From NCBI GenBank assembly GCA_030609785.1, contig JAUWTC010000142.1, forward strand, positions 1 to 6,822: DNA of 6,822 nucleotides, given 5' to 3'. This DNA is from Holophagae bacterium (lineage in GTDB: Bacteria > Acidobacteriota > Thermoanaerobaculia > Thermoanaerobaculales > Sulfomarinibacteraceae). Under the pieces are notes generated by a model, which was given only the letters and a program-made list of their open reading frames with translations, was not told the DNA's origin and made no database searches. Shown piece after piece: positions 6,414-6,822 of this stretch. Both the position numbers and the translations under genes were made by a program. Positions within the stretch are counted from its first letter, which is position 1, and every line of letters begins with the position of its first letter.

Positions 6414-6433
6414 ATCGGACCGCCTTCAAGCGA

Positions 6434-6447
6434 GAGAGCGCCCTCTC
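6434..6447 (+). terminator. Weak hairpin after pgpA
   Basis: GAGAG-CGCC-CTCTC makes a 5-bp stem with a four-base loop, 20 nt after the pgpA stop. There is no T run downstream, so an intrinsic terminator is only a possibility. Confidence 0.25.
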
Positions 6448-6457
6448 AGACGGGGCG

Positions 6458-6531
6458 TGCCGGGTGCGGCTTTCTTCATCGGGCAGAACTCCCGACTATT
6501 CCGCCGTCGCGATGAAAGCCGACACCGGGCA
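6458..6531. repeat. Long imperfect inverted repeat (hairpin)
   Basis: The arm at 6458-6481 pairs with the arm at 6510-6531. Matching blocks are TGCC/GGCA, GGTG/CACC, CGGCTTT/AAAGCCG and CATCG/CGATG. They are interrupted by one mismatch, a single-base bulge and a 3-nt bulge. The region between can pair further (GGCAGAA with TTCCGCC, one mismatch), leaving a 10-nt loop. It may be a two-way terminator, a REP-like element or a structured RNA; the sequence does not decide which. Confidence 0.55.
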
Positions 6532-6567
6532 ACCCACGGCGGTCTCCTCAGCAACAGAATATCGGCC

Positions 6568-6611
6568 GACGCCGTAGGGCGGCGCCAGATCACCGGGACA
6601 GCGACGGCGTC
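6568..6611 (-). terminator. Inverted repeat after dapF, possible terminator
   Basis: GACGCCGT at 6568-6575 is the exact reverse complement of ACGGCGTC at 6604-6611, with 28 nt between. On the minus strand it begins 4 nt after the dapF stop, a fitting place for a terminator stem. The loop is long and GC-rich, and the bases beyond are not T-rich. Confidence 0.35.
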
Positions 6612-6615
6612 AGTC

Positions 6616-6822
6616 TCACCCCTCCACCGGCTTCACCTCAGCGATGAACCGAGCCGGCCCCGTCAGGCCGAAACCCGTTCCCAGGTCCTCGACGTAAAGC
6701 ACATCACCCGAAGCCGGACGGACCCTGACTCGATCAACACTCCGGTCCGCCATTTCGATCACACCGGCGGCGACCACGGCCGAACCGCAGCACAGAGTCT
6801 CGCCCTCGACGCCGCGCTCGAA
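6616..6822 (-). CDS. dapF: Diaminopimelate epimerase, C-terminal part (partial)
   Basis: The reverse strand is open from the right edge to TGA 6618-6616, giving the last 68 residues. DapF converts LL- to meso-diaminopimelate in the cytosol, for lysine and for peptidoglycan. The visible part contains FERGVEGETLCCGSAVVAAG, which matches the family's substrate-binding Glu-Arg and the second catalytic cysteine (second C of CCGS). The stretch RVRPASGDVLYV and the near-terminal LTGPARFI, equivalent to the usual TGPA box, follow. Two small departures are seen: CGSA where CGSG or CGTG is usual, and ASGD where a GG pair is common before the L-x-V strand. The first catalytic cysteine and the start lie outside the window. 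It converges on pgpA. Its product is a component of the tripeptide that Mpl recycles. Confidence 0.9.
   Translation of the reverse strand, partial: FERGVEGETLCCGSAVVAAGVIEMADRSVDRVRVRPASGDVLYVEDLGTGFGLTGPARFIAEVKPVEG

Larger units (their letters stand above)
6414..6615. other. Convergent non-coding spacer between pgpA and dapF
   Basis: About 200 nt with no credible gene on either strand. It contains three inverted repeats: a small one at 6434-6447, a long imperfect one at 6458-6531, and a clean 8-bp one at 6568-6611. This suits transcript termination from both sides, although none is followed by a clear T tract. Length and structure density are notable compared with the 11-nt convergent gap at pyrF. 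Confidence 0.6.

Noticed and set aside
1..6822. tRNA, rRNA, CRISPR, insertion sequence, phage or defence genes
   Set aside because: No cloverleaf, regular spacer-repeat array, transposase motif or terminal repeats were seen; all recognisable genes are core metabolism or envelope functions.

Overview
The window is about 6.8 kb of GC-rich chromosomal DNA holding housekeeping genes for the cell envelope, tRNA modification and pyrimidine synthesis. Meso-diaminopimelate peptidoglycan genes (mpl, dapF), signal peptidase I and a lipid phosphatase point to a free-living diderm bacterium. The protein style would suit an Acidobacteriota-like or similar deep-branching lineage, but this is an impression from sequence alone and no marker here settles it.

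Layout. (1) Positions 1-147, minus strand: the first 49 codons of an unrecognised membrane protein running off the left edge. (2) 354-1052, plus: pyrF, orotidine 5'-phosphate decarboxylase, divergent from gene 1. (3) 1064-4279, minus: a tight four-gene run read right to left as a secreted DUF1573-type protein, tsaD (tRNA t6A synthesis), lepB (signal peptidase I) and a small one-helix membrane protein resembling DUF4845. Gaps are 6 nt, a 1-nt stop/start overlap, and 37 nt. (4) 4280-4434: a divergent promoter region. (5) 4435-6413, plus: mpl (murein peptide recycling ligase) and pgpA (phosphatidylglycerophosphatase A), joined by a 1-nt TGATG overlap. (6) 6414-6615: a non-coding convergent spacer with two sizeable inverted repeats. 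(7) 6616-6822, minus: the last 68 codons of dapF (diaminopimelate epimerase), cut by the right edge.

How the genes work together. DapF makes the meso-DAP used in the peptidoglycan stem peptide, and Mpl re-attaches recovered DAP-containing tripeptide to UDP-MurNAc. PgpA completes phosphatidylglycerol for the membrane. LepB releases secreted proteins such as the DUF1573 protein encoded at the head of its own apparent operon. TsaD and PyrF supply translation and nucleotide metabolism.

I found no mobile element, CRISPR array, RNA gene or convincing new system. The points most worth a second look are the lepB/DUF4845-like pair, the long imperfect hairpin at 6458-6531, the divergent promoter region, and unusual residues in otherwise conserved motifs of Mpl and DapF.
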